The notes under the pieces: model-generated
Databases searched by the model: none
Told to the model about the DNA's origin: nothing
The model's input: only the letters and a program-made list of their open reading frames with translations
Made by a program: the position numbers and the translations under genes
Assembly: GCF_018691265.1 (NCBI RefSeq)
Contig: NW_024881282.1
Location: 56,092,227 to 56,156,226 of the forward strand
Length of the DNA stretch: 64,000 bases
From: Tyto alba
Lineage: Eukaryota; Chordata; Aves; Strigiformes; Tytonidae
Direction of reading: 5' to 3'
Shown here: in pieces, positions 12,505 to 26,790 of the stretch
How positions within the stretch are numbered: position 1 is the first letter of the stretch
Layout of the letters: each line of letters opens with the position of its first letter

Positions 12505-12870
12505 GTGCACAGGATGGAAAACCATGGGTTGGAACGCAGTTATCTGGAAAGGATTTGAGAGTCATGGGAGAAAATTACTTGTGCTGAGGTCCCAAAGCAA
12601 TGTGCTAACATGATCCTTACAATTTCAAATGGAAATACCAAGCAGGAGCAGGAGAGTATGTTACTTTGAGGGAAGAGTGTCCACTTCTGGCACCCATTTA
12701 TTGAGAGAAGTGTTAAGAAACTCACAGGAGTTCAATGCAGAATAACGTAACAAACTAGAGAAGAAGGGGAATGAAGGGGAAAAAAATTTTTAAGGTCTGA
12801 TTCCAGCAGCTTAGTATGTTTAACCTAATGAAGTAAAGGTCAGGAATGTCATGAGCATACTTCAGGTAAG
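12505..12870 (+). mobile_element. Old CR1 LINE fragment, ORF2 C-terminal region, plus strand
   Basis: Several spaced blocks follow the end of CR1 ORF2. They are GGAAAGGATTTGAGAGTCAT near 12546, a TCCACTTCTGGCACCCATTTATTGAGA-type block near 12680-12707, AAACTCACAGGAGTTCAATG near 12718, GTTTAACCTAATGAAG near 12818, and a CATGAGCATACTTCAGGTAA block near 12850. This corresponds to the region translated in intact elements as 'DLGV..', 'VQFWsP' and 'LFsLekrR'. No open frame remains, and boundaries are approximate. Confidence 0.72.
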
Positions 12871-15800
12871 AATTTATTCCTCCTGATCTTAACTGATCCA
12901 GTGTCATCTAGTGTAAGACACCTCTTCCAGACCCCCTCTGTAACTGATGGGAAGGGAAAGTATCATCACCTCCAGGATGCTTTTCCTCCAACATTAAGTA
13001 AATATCCCAAACATCTTGGATAAATCATTACCTGTCTCCATGGGCTACTGGGGGAAACAATGATTTATTCAGATTAGCCACCTGATTCTGAGACAAGTGA
13101 ATTAAGAAGAGATAAATCCCCACGTGCACTGCATGGGAACAAAGCTATGCAATAGCTCACTGGAACAGGACAACGTTTAACAAGATCTATCAGCTAAAAG
13201 TTGAAGCTAGACTAATTCAGGTTATAAATAAAGCAAATAGTTTTAAAAACAGTATAAACATATTTAACAGCTGGATTGATTTACTAGAAAATGCAATAGA
13301 TCCTTCATGACTGATCATTTTAAAAACAGGATTTGTTGTTCTTTTCCATAAAATCCTTTAGCTCTACCGAATTAATTTCAGAAAAGTCCTGCATTTCTCA
13401 CTAGTTTAGTAGTGAGATTCAGTTGTCCTAAGTTAGGGAGCTAAAAATATATCATTTACAAATAAACTTGGCACATCAGGCTGAGATGCTTTTCTTACTC
13501 ACAAAAGATAAGCACCGCCAGAGGGTGATAGATCTAATCCTAAATACAGGGCAGAGAAATTGTTTACCAGAGGCACCTTGTTTTTTCCATTGTTTCTAAA
13601 GGGTGCACTGGGCAATTCACATTGACATAGGACATTTAATTTCTATCCAAGTGAGATGATTCTCACACTAGATGGTTTCTCCTGACACTCATGAAGCTCT
13701 GAACAAAGTGATGGGCAATGCTTTCACATCCAGTCAAAGTTTGCACATATTTCTTCTCACTAATGCAGATCTTGACATAAAACACTAAATAATTCCCTCA
13801 ATTTTCCCTGAGCATATCATTGTCTTCCAGTGCTTTTATATTTATAGGCTATTAAAATATAATTCTGTTCAGTTACATGACCATGTAGGAACAGCAATGT
13901 TTTATTCATTGATTTGATTTCAGTGCCCATTCTAAGCAACATTTACTTATTTCCACTTATTTTTATGGAAAAATTAAAAACTAAGCTATTCCAAGTTTTA
14001 TACTGTAGATAGTCCAGCAAAGAAGGGTAAGCAGAACTTATTTATAAATGTATCCTCGGCTGAGGGAGTTCGTCTGAAGAATCATTAAGCCTTGGTCATA
14101 ATAGCATGAGGACAAAATAATGGTTATGTCTTCCCAACCCACCATTAGAAAAGCATTTGTTCCACTTCTACCCTGAATAATTTGAGAATAAAAAAACTTA
14201 GAGACAATGCTATCCCTGTCCTAGTCGTTGTCCTCTATTGTGCAGCCCTTTGTTCAGAGGGAATCTGAAACGTCATTGCTCAGTTATATCTCATGTTAAT
14301 GCTGTGAGACAAAATTTCCCTCTTCATTATCCATGTGTTTAAAGGTATGTTTCACAGGCATGTTTTTGAAGACATGAAACAGCCTCAAAACACTGTTTTG
14401 TACAAAAAGGGTGTTGACAGCAGATGTTTCTTCCAACTCTTGACTAATAACAATATGGCTTTTTCTGAAGTCTCCAAATAGCCCTTCAACTTCATTAAAT
14501 GCAAAAGTGGTTTCAGAGTTCTCCTTGCAGGCTTTGGGCTCATACAATGAAGCAGTCCCAAAGGTGAATGTGACAAACTGCAAATTCCCCCCCTCACCAT
14601 GAGCACCACTCTGTCTTTCCTACAGACATCCTCAGAAAGAAGGATTGTGTTTTGCAGAGAGAAGAAGCACAGTCTGTGCAGCAGAACCACATTTATCCCT
14701 CTGCCAAAGTGCTTTATGCATCTGCAGTGCTAGGGCCAGATTTGCCTCTGCATGCCAATTTTTCAAAAGAAAAGCCTCATCATTCCAGATTAGTGGTGGA
14801 ATATGTTTCAGCAAATCAGCCAGATTATCAGATCAGATACATTTCCATCTGTACTGGATCTGGACAAAAACCTTTAAAAAGTCTCACTTCACAAAAACTT
14901 TTGTGACAAATTATAACATCTATTCACCATGAGACAAGAAACTCTAAATATGGGGAGAAATGTGTAAGAGCTGCTCTGTTATGAGCTTTGTTAAAGTGCT
15001 ACTGACACACACAGCTCTTTACAGAGAAACTTTCACTGTAAGTACGTAGTCAAATGTACACTAAGCAAATCATGAGAGAAGTCAGCCTGTGAGCAGATCA
15101 CCACAAAAGCCAAGGGCACCATGTCTTCAGAGCCATGGGTTGCTTGCGCTTTATGGGACAACTGACAACAACAAGGACACAGAAAGTGACCCTGCTGGAC
15201 CCAGTCCTTGATGGGGGCATGTGACAGGTTCCAAAATGAAGAAACTGAGCAATAGGGAAGCAAGGAAACACCCCCACAGCGAGATTCAGGAGATAACCAT
15301 AGCCATCTCTTTGGCTGATGTCTACATCTGAGCTGGTTACTTAAATTTCCTTTACAGATGGTGAACAGAAGCACTTGTCTGATACAGGTCATATATTATG
15401 TGCCCTACATGGCTCTGCTGACCACAAAGTGCATCCCTGTGACTAGCTTGGAAGTAAAAATCTGCACTACAGAGATCTACCCTTCTGTGAAACCTGTCCC
15501 AGAGAAAATGTCTAACACTGCAATGACACCAGGGGACAAAACTACCTACGGGAGAAATATCAGCCCCCTCTTCTATTCTTTCTGTAAGATTGTGTCTGAA
15601 TCAGGCTGTAAGTCCTCTTCAGACATGGAATAGAAGGTTTAATCCTGTTGCCACAGGACATAGCTCCTTGGTTTGAGGCTTGTCCACGGTAACAGCCTTT
15701 GTCACTGAACTTTGATGGGGTACATTCACTCATAATTGTATAGTACTAGAGAGAAGGGTTCACACTAAAAACCACAGATGTTCATCACAAAATATGGTTT

Positions 15801-16120
15801 CACCAATTACAATGTATTACAGAAATACACAAGGTCTTCAGATTGTAGAGAAGCCTCGGTATCTCAGAGCTGCTGAAGGGCAGTTCTTGTGGTGAAGAAT
15901 CTTCCAAACTGTAGGTAGAGTCCTGGAAGCCTCAGTTCTTGCCTAAACTTGACATTTCTGCTACTTCTTTTTTCATTCTTTTGGCTGAAAGCAGGCAGCT
16001 GACAAAAATGTCAGTTCCTTTCAGTTGCTGCCAGAGTCTGGGGAAATACATGCTGTGTGGAAATGCTTTACTGCTCTCTAAATTACAACAATAACAATTA
16101 TACCAGTTTTGTTATTTGTG

Positions 16121-16137
16121 AAAAAAAAAAAAAAAAA
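16121..16137. repeat. (A)17 tract
   Basis: Pure run of seventeen A bases preceded by TTATTTGTG and followed by GAGG. No element body is recognisable upstream. Confidence 0.95.
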
Positions 16138-17797
16138 GAGGAAAACCTGTTTTATTCTATATCCATCAAGAGCAAGATCTGAAGGGATCGAACCTCCTAG
16201 AATCAAGAAATCCCAAATCTGGGTTATCTCCAAGATGAATATATCTGAAACAATCCTCCAGAAGAATAGAATCAAATGAGGAGGAATAATGGGTTATTGC
16301 TGCAAGAAGCCATTTCCATAAGCAGTATGTAACTTGCTCTTAAACAAGTACTATAAAATTTGTGGTGTCTTCCTTTCAAGGAAACTAACAGCCAGAAAAC
16401 TATTTCATGCTTTTAAGTGAAATTCATATGTTAGGAAATTCTTTTCAACTTAGTGGACCAACAATCTCGATTTTAATTTGACTTAGATTCTTTATCCTAG
16501 CTTCAAGTAAGAAAAGACTCATCAGTTTTCCACTGTAAACTATTGATATTGGCTGCATTGGCATAATGTGTACTACAGCTCTGGCTAGCCTTTGTGTAAA
16601 ATGTCATACGTATCTTCCCTGCCAGCACTGAGTTTGGCAGAGAAGCAGAATGTGCAAAGGATGAAGCGGGCAGGTACTGAAAGTCTGCCACTGTGTCAGT
16701 ATTTCTGAGTCTCTTCCATTTGCAACCCCTCTTGGGCTGCAATCCAATTTTAGAAGCACATAGTTCCTACAACCCAGCCTCTGGCTATTCTGTTAGTTTA
16801 AAAAAGAAAAAAATCCTTGAAAACAGAAAAGTTAACAAAGTTGACCAGAAATTTCTATAGGTAGAGATAAACAGCAGCAGAAAGGTGACAAATACAGCAG
16901 GTATCTTCATTATCTGAAAGACTATCACCCTCAGGGCACCATAACAAAAGAGTATAGAGGGCCCAGCATACCCACTGAAGAAAGCCAGTGGACCTTCCTT
17001 TATGAGATAGTGCAGATCCTTCTGACTTCAGGAGAAAGCCTCCTAATTGCTGGAGAGAAGTACTCAACCCATCTTTCCTCATCTGCTTCTCTGGAGGAAA
17101 CAGCAGTTCATCTCCAGCACCCTCAAAGACTGGCAGAGGAGCAGCTGGGAGCACAACCCATGGCCTGATGAGCTGCCCAGCAGCTTCCTCACATGCCCTC
17201 CAGGAGACTCTTACCAACATTTGGGGTTGCCATCTAGATGGACCACAAATCTGGATTTAGAAATAACTACTGGTTAGCATTTGGAAGGAAACACTGACTT
17301 CTATTCTGGGTTTATTATGGGGATACGATTATTTTCTTTTCTAGTTATTTCTGCATCTCACACTTCTTGTGGCCTCTATAGACATGTTTTCCGGCTATGC
17401 AATACCATCAGTAGGCAGGGTTACCCCCCTCATTTTACTTGCTTTATCGGTTAGTTCTAGCACAGATGGAAAGCCAGCAATGTCACAGGATTTGCATAAG
17501 GCTTGCTCTTCAAGCTTAGCTTCTAATAGAATAACAAAATGACTGACATACAAGAACTGATTAGAGGGAACATGGAAATATAGCCACCAAATGCACAGAC
17601 AGGCGCTGCAATTTGATAGAGGCCAAAAGTCATGGTGCGGTGCAGTGCTGAGTTTGTATGATTCACATCTAATTCAATGACATCCCTTACCCATAGGCAA
17701 GTCAGAATCCTGACACAAGAATTTCCTGTCATTTCTTTCTCTTCCCCACAATAATCTCCAAGAGCTATTTTATACTCCAGCTACACTGGGGACCATG

Positions 17798-17819
17798 CTT
17801 TTAAATAGCTTTTAAATAG
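17798..17819. repeat. 11-bp tandem duplication
   Basis: CTTTTAAATAG occurs twice with no spacer. This is typical of a replication-slippage duplication. Confidence 0.9.
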
Positions 17820-20800
17820 CCTTCCCATTCTCAAAGCAAAGATTTTCATCGCCTTCCCATGCTGTGAACTGAAGCCATGGAAATGCCACCCTTCTCATGT
17901 TCTCAGCACCTCCTGCTTGTCTAACTATAAAGACAGGAAGGAATACCTTGGGCTTGTTGATTCTTTTTCCAACGCTCAACCAAAAAAACAGTCACTAAGC
18001 AAAAGTAACCAGCAACATACCTTCTTGATGCACAGAGCATATTGCTGATCTAGTGCTGGTGAAATTTTGTTTCCTAGGAGCTAAGCAACTCTGTTTTTAC
18101 ACCAGAATTTTCTAAGTGTCATTTTTTAATAGCTTTTGAATAACTCACAAATATTCACTCAATCAAGCTATTAGATTCTGAAATCAGAAAATTAGTATTT
18201 TATCTATGTAGTACTAAATTTTGAGAGCTGTTTAAACAAGAATTTCTAATTTCACTGTACCTAGAAACATCTGCCATTGTGCCATGGCCAGTAATATGCT
18301 CTGACTACCTTATCTCATTTGCAGCAACCTAATATTCATGAAACAAAAAGCAGGAAAACAGAAAATATTTTAAAGTCTTCTTGGGTTCCACATCAGCATT
18401 TTCCTGTTTCTTCCAGTCACTGTTAATTGACCATTCCTCAGTTCTCAAGAAAAGCCCATGACTTTTCGCTTACATTGATCCCCCTTTTTTTCATTAAATG
18501 TGTTTCAGGTATAACACCTGAAATTTAGACACCACAGCCAGATTCAAATAGCCTAATTTCCATGCATCTTAACCCTGCTTCTACTGTATCCTGCTGACCA
18601 CACAAGATGGGCAAAGAACAATATCCGTGCATAGGGACAGAAGAGATGTTTGGGTTTTGTGAATGTGAACCCCAGTGTAAATATTGATGCAGGATGAGAC
18701 ACTGTGAAGAGGTAAGTTAATGACACACTTGAGCTGATTCCTCAGGATTGATTCCTTCATTATTTAATATTATTGTTATCTCAGTGACTCAAATGTCATT
18801 CCTGTTAGTATTGGCTGTTACTAACTTGCTGTTGCCTTATCTCATGATCTACTTTGCTACAGTACTGAGACATAGATTTGCCACATCTAATTTATGTGTT
18901 CATCATCCAATCTAAGATACTCAGGTAGGCTTTTCCATAACTAGTAAACTATCTAAACTATGTATCTAAGTATCTTCGAAAAACTTTCTCTGTGAAGGTG
19001 TCTGTCTTTCCCCTCATATGAAGGCAGCTAAATGGCTATCTTTGTTAGTCTAGTTCCCCTGTGTGTTCCTAATTTAGCTTTGACAGCTAGAGTTAGGCAA
19101 GACAGATACCATACTAAAACATTAAATTGCCTTTTAGTCTTATATTCAGTGATCTGTTATAAATAGAACATGTAATATAAGTTCTTCACAATTTTCTTCT
19201 AAAACTAATTATTCTCAGCCATGAGTTGCTTGGGTAATTCATACCTCAGCATTGGTCTTTCAGAGATGTGCCACCTGAGTAAAGCAATGCAAATGAAGAA
19301 TCACGTGTCAGATTCAGAAACATATTCTGTGATGCTAAGACAAAGACACCAAAAATACATATTAACCAATTTTTCACAGGAAAGCCAAGTGAAAATATAG
19401 AGCAAACAGCTGTTCGCAAAAGTGGCTCCGAAAGGTATGCCCACCATTAGTCTAATTAGCCACATTCCTCCTCATTCAGCTCCTCTCACCAATAACATGA
19501 ATTCATACTATGATTATGCAAGAAAAGGTTTCACAGTATATTTATTTCTAAAGTCCTTTTATTGCAAGGATTTATTTTCTTTTGGCTAGTGTTCCCAGTT
19601 TCATCACTGAGTAGGATACAGGGTATTTGTAGCTATGTAGGTCACAAGGATCCCTGTTAGATCTCTTTTGTACTAACCCTCCAACATAAAAGGGATGAAG
19701 AGCACACCAAACCAGTGTCTGGCCAAAGCTCAGTTCACTTTTCCAGCCCCGGTCTTCACTCTAGACAACTAAGGGGACACTTGAGTCAACAAGCAACACA
19801 CACAGGCCACCTGCAAACGCAGCACTTCTAGAAAAATGTTGCCACACCCTGGGTTCCTAAAAGCCACCATAGTGTGGCACAAGAGGAAAACAAGAGAGAT
19901 TGAGCTCATCAATGCTCTCTGTAACAGGGGAAAATGTGGTACATTCTGTACCCAGGGATTCCACGTCAGAAGGGTCTGGTTCATGTTGGAGACAGCTGGG
20001 ATGGAGATGGAGATACACCCAACAACTCAAGTAAAGAGACTATTCAGAAGGGTTCCCCTTAGGTACTACATCATCATTGTTCTGCACAACTAATATTTCC
20101 CCCAAGTAATTAATAAGCATTAATTTGTAATATATATAACATGTTATTTCTATTATAATAATCAACTGTATTAATAATTAAACTTTACTGGCATTCCTAT
20201 TTAATGCAAATAGTACAGGAAAGACTACTCAGTTGAGATTTTTGCATGCCTGGGGAGTTCTACCCAGGACAACTTTACCACTAGCTTGGCTCAAACTGAG
20301 TATGAATGCAATTATTTTTAAAAAATAATCATTGAGTTACTTGAAGGGACATAGCTGTAAAAACAGATTAAGGCAGTTCTGCGTCTAGAACACATGGTGT
20401 GACTTGGTCATCTGTTTTTTGTGCAATACCTTACCCTGCATTATAAATACATAACTCCTGTTGCAAATAGCAGAATTAAACAAGATCTTTGTAGCAGCTG
20501 GACCATGGAAAGGTCAAGCATGTGTGCAGTGGGTCTTACTGAAAGATCACAAGAGATGCAAATACGAATCACCTTTAGCGTGGTCCACACCATTTCTCCC
20601 TTTGGAAAATGAGCACTAAGTCCCTCTGGCCAAACCTCTCCTGCTCCACCCTGAGTGCAGAGGGAGCAGGACGAGTGGTCAGTGCATTTCACTTGTGGCT
20701 TTCCCCATAGGACAGAGTTCTAAGAGGTGTCTCCTGCCAGGACAGGCTGTGGGGAGGGTAGCACAGCACAGCCAGGTCATATTGAGTCCGCAGATCCATT

Positions 20801-21963
20801 ACAGGAGTAGCCAGTGTATCTTTCTTAATCCTTTTCTGCTTTTCTGTATATATTTCTACTGCTTACTTTTTAATTAGAAATGTGCATGCTACCTACATTC
20901 CCTGAGCTCTGAAAGACATATACCTTCATACACATTAATATGGAAAGATAGGGAGTTTACACTTGTTGTACTTTACCTCATCCTCTGCAGTTATTCATGC
21001 CTCAGATTAAATCTTCTAGAATCTAACACATGGGTTTGACAAGAAATACACACAGGTAATTACTTCAGGATTCAGTTCATTGCTGTTCATTGACCGTATT
21101 TTTTCAAATATGCAGGAATGTCCCAAGCACTGCACATCAGTGTATAAATAATAAAAGATAAAATCTAAATAATTTTTTAAAACAATCTAAATATTATTAA
21201 TATTAATGAATTCCAGGAAATTTAATTTTGCTGTTAAACTTCAGTACCTTACCTTTTAAATCTGCTTATTACTTTTAACAACTGAGTGCTTTAGGATGGG
21301 AGCTATAGGATTCCCTGGCCAACAGACTACTGAAGTCAGACCTTTCACTCTATTTAAAGAAAAGTACCTGAAATTAATGATAAATTATTTGAGGGCCACC
21401 ACATGCCACAGTCACAGCTGGTCCCCAGGCATGTCCTGAGGCACCAACTCAGAGTAGCCATAGCTCAGGGCTGCTTTTCCCAGGAATTTCTCCCAGCAAA
21501 TCCATGCTAACTCTACAGTCAGGCATCACCTTCTGCCTCCTGTTCATTCTGGTGAAACGACCACTTGCTGCACCAAATTTATTGTCCCTCTTGCCTGGTT
21601 ATCATCACATCCCCAGCTCTGCCAGAGCAGTTCATGTGAAGCACTTCTTATTCCAGGAATTTCTTAATCCACTTTGCTCCAGGAGTGGTCTTTCCGGCCA
21701 TGTCAAACCACCCTTTAGAAATGCTGAAGCTCAGTGAAGCTGAGCAAGGAACACACATGCAATGAACATGTCAGGCAGCTGCATCGTCAAACAACACAGC
21801 TCCATGGTGATGGGATTTCCCGTCAAAAGCCCAGAGTGGAAAAGGGTAACATCTAGGAAGGTCTTCTGTTACTGTCAGCACTCTTTTCAAAGCATCTTTC
21901 ATGTTTGTTTTACTGGAAATACTTGATGAGAGAAAATGCCTTTGAAAGCAGCTGATGCTTTCT

Positions 21964-22017
21964 GGTCTATTTAATCCTTCTCAGTGTTCTGTCTATTTAA
22001 TCCTGCTCAGTGCTGTT
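21964..22017. repeat. Two-copy tandem duplication of about 27 bp
   Basis: GTCTATTTAATCCT is followed by CTCAGTG in both copies, at about 21965 and 21991. The copies differ at a few bases (CTTCTC versus CTGCTC, GTTCT versus GCTGTT). The substitutions show the duplication is not brand new. Confidence 0.85.
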
Positions 22018-24342
22018 TCTACTAAGCCAATTGTTTGTGCACCTATTTGAAGATTAAGCTCTATATGAATAATTGTGAACTGACTTACTTTTTAAGGTAG
22101 ACAGAATTAAAGAAAATATCTATATATATATTCCACAATAATATATGTAAACTAAACTAGAATGGTTTCATTGAATAACAGAAAGTTATAGAAATAGACA
22201 AAAAAATCAGCCCAACCTGTTAATTAAAGAACTTGACCAATAAAACAAGAAGGCAAAAAATCACATTTGTATAACTTTTTTTTTTTTTAATTTCAAGAAG
22301 TAACAGGGTTACAATAGATAAATTTAACATATTTCCAATGAGAACATTTTCCAAACTAGCTGTTGACCTATTCCCTAAAGCAGGGTGCTTAAGAGATTGG
22401 AAGAAAAAGGCTTTTTTCTCTAAAAATATAGTGAAGTGTTTCTAGACTCCTCCAAGGCTGGAGGTTGGGCAGAAGACAGCTGAACTGGAGGTGATCCTTC
22501 GACCTTCCCTCCCAAAAATCTCCCAATGCCTCTGTCGTGTCCTTCCTGTCCCTGCACCTTCAGCCGCACACACAGGAGCAGTAGTGAGCACCAGGGGTGG
22601 ACCTGAGCCACGGCTCTGCACCTCGGTTTCATCCCATTACCCACCGATGGCAGAAGAGCCATTCGTCCTTATGGTCCACAACAAACACGCAGCTACCACA
22701 CGTGGCTCACGAGTCAGCTGGACATGGATTTTAATTTCATTGCACTAGATGGACACTCAAGCTATTTCTATGAGCTCTCTTCAGCAGCAGAGACAGCTAC
22801 CCCACATGCAATCACAGATAGACAAATTTTTTATTGAATAAGGCCCTTGAAGATAAACAACTTTGCTATTAGTGCAGTGCAATGAAAATAAAATCGATGG
22901 CAGATGGTTGCCAATGTGTCTTGTTCAGACACTTCAGATAAACACAGGAAATGACAGAGAAACACAAATATAAAACAAAAATTGGTGGAAAGGAATGAGG
23001 TTGTGGATTTGACACTTCCTTAGAATCCTTTAACCATGGGAAAGACAAGGTAGTTGGAAATTTATCCATTTCTACTTCCTCCACTCTAAAAATTTTGTTT
23101 AAATGTATACAGCAACCTTTACATAAAAAATAAAAACCTTGACTAAAGTAAAAACTTTCAACATAGAATTCTAGAAACATGAAGAAAAAGTATCACATAA
23201 TATGCCTCTTTCACAGAAAAAGAAATAATAAAGAAAAGTCTATTGTTATTGTAAGAGTTTATTATTGTCACTTAAACCCCTAAGGATGTGTTTTTGAGTC
23301 ATGTTGCCCAACTGGACATATATTTTCAGCAACAGACCTGAAATTAGAGCAGAATGGAAAAGTAACTATTTTTGCAAGCATGTCACACAAAGACTAGCTC
23401 CACTGAAGGACAGCAACTTTTATTGATTTATTTTATATTTAATAAAAAGCAAAATCCACTTACCTTTGTTAATAAGGAGATCATAAAAGACAAAAATATG
23501 TTATTTAATATTTATGTTTGTGCCTATGCACGCTTAAGTGCTGATCTTATTTCAGCATTTTACCATCAGCTGTCTCAGTATTCCAGCAAGTCATGGTCAG
23601 CCCAGCCAAAACCTGCCTGTGATAGGAATTGCAAGGTGTTCCAAGCTAACAGCATGCTGTGTAACAACATATTTTATCAGTTTTAAAATGGCTTTTTTTC
23701 CAATTTCACAGTAAGTTGCCTCATTCTTCTACTATAGAGTTGAATAGAGGTGCTATTCTTGTACCACTCATTACATAATTTTATCAAATCTCATCTTTAA
23801 ACTAGATTGGTCCTACTCTTTTAGGAATCTACCACCTTCATTTTCAGCTTTAGTTGCATCTGTCAAACACATTTCTAGATATTGCTCAAAGATCTCTTAG
23901 AACAGCTTTTCTTCCTGTAACTCCAGCTTCCAGCACCAAAAAGAGGAAAAGCACATTCCTTCATTTCCCTCTTCATCACCCCTCCTACCCTTGGAGGGGG
24001 GAAATCCCATCAAAATATCCTAGTTACTCCACTGATTTACATTTTTATGAGGACAGAATAAGACTTAGAGGGAAACTCCTTCCCCACAGAGGGGAAATCC
24101 CGTAGGGATGCTATCAGACATCACAACCCACTTCTAGCTTCAGACCCCACCCCACCATGGAAAAAGATGGGGCAAGACAAGGATTTATTGTCAAGAGATA
24201 AGCCAGAAATCTGTGGCAAGTGATATGTTTGATTGTGTGTCAATGATAAAAAATCAATTATAATGTTAAAACAATGAAGGAATGAGAATGCAAGGCAGAT
24301 AAATAGGAGTATGAAAAAGAAAAGACCCATATTGTGAAAAGT

Positions 24343-24362
24343 AAAAAAAAAAAAAAAAAAAA
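24343..24362. repeat. (A)20 tract
   Basis: Pure run of twenty A bases within a locally A-rich strand. No retrocopy body is recognisable upstream. Confidence 0.95.
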
Positions 24363-26559
24363 GAAAATTAGAGAGAACTGCTCATTTCTCACAAAGCACT
24401 GTGCATTCTTACTCTTTCATTATAATCTCTTCAGGTGATATAGTCCCCCAGACCACCTTCATAGCTATGTGCTCTGCCTTGCAGCTACCAGTTGTCTGAG
24501 AACTCAACTTGGGGAACATCAGAACAGGGTCAATGCCACTATTTACTGAAAGAGGATCTCTGCTGGTTGAGTTTCTACTCCATAGTTGAATAAAGGACAG
24601 GAGTGCCTGCAAGTCTCCACTACACCAAAAGGTACCAGTGCAATTCCCCAAACCAGGATGGTGTTCCAGATGGAGGAAAACAGTTGAAAAAAAATATGTA
24701 TCTTTTAGAAAGAGGTTTTTTAATTTTTTTTTTCCCATAAAACTTTGGGGATTTCTTTTCCTCTCCCAGTGTTGCCCCAAATCCTGCAAAAGCCAGGAAA
24801 AGATGACTGATACGCTCCTTCCTCTCCCAGTGATGTTTTCCTTATCTCAGGGGATTTTATTTTGTTGGGGTTTTTTACCACTACTAAAACAAATGAGTCA
24901 AGCTAAGACAAAACTTCAAAATAAAATTGCTAACCACCTTGTTAGGGAAAGTTAGCAATTACTGGTAAAAACTTCTCTTTTTATTTTTTTTTTCTCCAAA
25001 TAAGACAGCACTGTTTACGTTACAGCTGTATCGGTGAATCATTACTACTCCCCTTTATTTATGTTATCTTTGAAATCAGTGTGACTGTTTTTTTCTACCA
25101 CCCACTTGATTACTAGCATGATTTATGCTGAAATTTTCTGTGCCTTTCCCCCTTCTCAGTTATGAGTTTGAGCGTAGCCTTTTATTCTTCATGATCATAT
25201 GAAGTGCTACCACCTAACATGAACAGCTAAGAAAATAACATATTTTACATTTTTAATTCATTAACAACAACAAAATGTAGTATTTCCTAGCCAGCTTAAA
25301 AACTGAAACTTTTGAAAATGTTGCAGAATCAAGGGATTGAATTATATCTATCTGAACAGGATTTTTTCCTTTTTTTAAAAAGAAACATCATAAACTAATG
25401 TGCATTCAGTGCTGTCCATTTAAAACAACACAGTGATTTTGATGAAATCAAAGAAAATAAAAATCATTTCAGTTTGGAAAGTGGAGCGTTTTACTTTGAA
25501 AAATGTTGACATTAACCATTGTGACAAATGGTTTTGATTACTGTTTCAAAAGCTCATAAAATATCTCAGTGTGTTTTTAGTTTCCTTTTTTCCCCAAGCC
25601 ATTTTGCTACATTTTTCACCCAAAACATGCCCGATTACTCTGTTTCTATCTTCTTATCCATACAAATGTTTATTTTTCCAGACCTATTGGTTGCTGATCT
25701 CTTTTAGCTCCTGGCTGTTGACAGAAGCAGAGAGTAGATATGGATGCTAAATAAAAAGTGTGGACTCAATAAGCTTGTTGAAAAAACTAATTAGAATTGT
25801 TTTCTAACCTTCACCCAGCACTGTTTTTTGTAAGGCAGTGAAAAAACAAATCAAATTTAAGCTGATGTTAGTCCCAAATACGTTTTTATGTTAGAACACT
25901 GATATCATCAGTTCCTTCAAGTGAGGTGACAGTGGTTTGAAAAACCCATGGTCTGTGACAGAAGTTTTTTGTTTTTCTTTTCTAGGAGAAACATTTTTCC
26001 CCAATGCCTCATTCTTCAAGCTAACCAAAAATTATATTATGATTTTTTTCTGAAGTTATAAATGTACAACAATTGATATTCTACCAGACAGAACTTTAAA
26101 GTCCATAAGTCTTAAATATAGCTCAAACCCTTTACCTTTCTCAAATAATTTTCACTCTGTTGGACTATCACATATATTTGTCTTTTGCTTTCCTAGGTGA
26201 TCTTGCATCTATATTGTCAAATGTCATAATGATGGGTCAGAGCAGACACTAAGTTCTACTTAAAACTTGGCCTTCCTGCCATGAAACCTGTCCTGCTGTT
26301 GTACCCACAAACATCTATAGGTGCAGCTTATCTGCTTGCTATCCTGAGAAATGCAGACTTTTCAAACTGCTATAGGAGCCTGTTTCAAGAAACACTCAGA
26401 GACACCATTTTCTAAGGAGCTTGGGAATAACCCTGTAACCTCCACATAGCAAGACTGGAAGGTGATTTCAAAGATCACAGCAAAACATAATCAAGGACAC
26501 CTTAAAAAGGTCTGTAAAAGCAAATGCCTGAATTAGAACACTTTTTTTTTTTTCTAATT

Positions 26560-26790
26560 CTACACCTGGTTACAACAGCAATATCCTATTATAATCAATG
26601 GAGTTTAACAGAAGAATTAGACTACAGCATTTTGAATAAAATAGTGCATACTTCAGTAATATGTGAGAGAGATCGAAAGCATCAGTACATTTCTGAACAC
26701 ATAAATGTGTGCTCTACTTTTAACAGACTACACTTTACATTTAAATTATTTTATTCACTTCACTACTTTGGGCCTGATTCATCTTTTGTC
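26560..26790. repeat. Possible ancient amniote repeat remnant
   Basis: ATAATCAATGGAGTTTAACA near 26592 and GGGCCTGATTCATC near 26770 resemble two motifs of old reptile and bird repeats ('tcaatggagttacac' and 'gggcctgattc'). The spacing is plausible for one decayed copy. Evidence is by eye and weak. Confidence 0.3.

Noticed and set aside
25485..25560. Possible second hairpin around AACCATTGTGACAAATGGTT
   Set aside because: Only a 7-bp stem is perfect. The longer pairing needs several gaps and mismatches and is not distinguishable from chance in AT-rich DNA.
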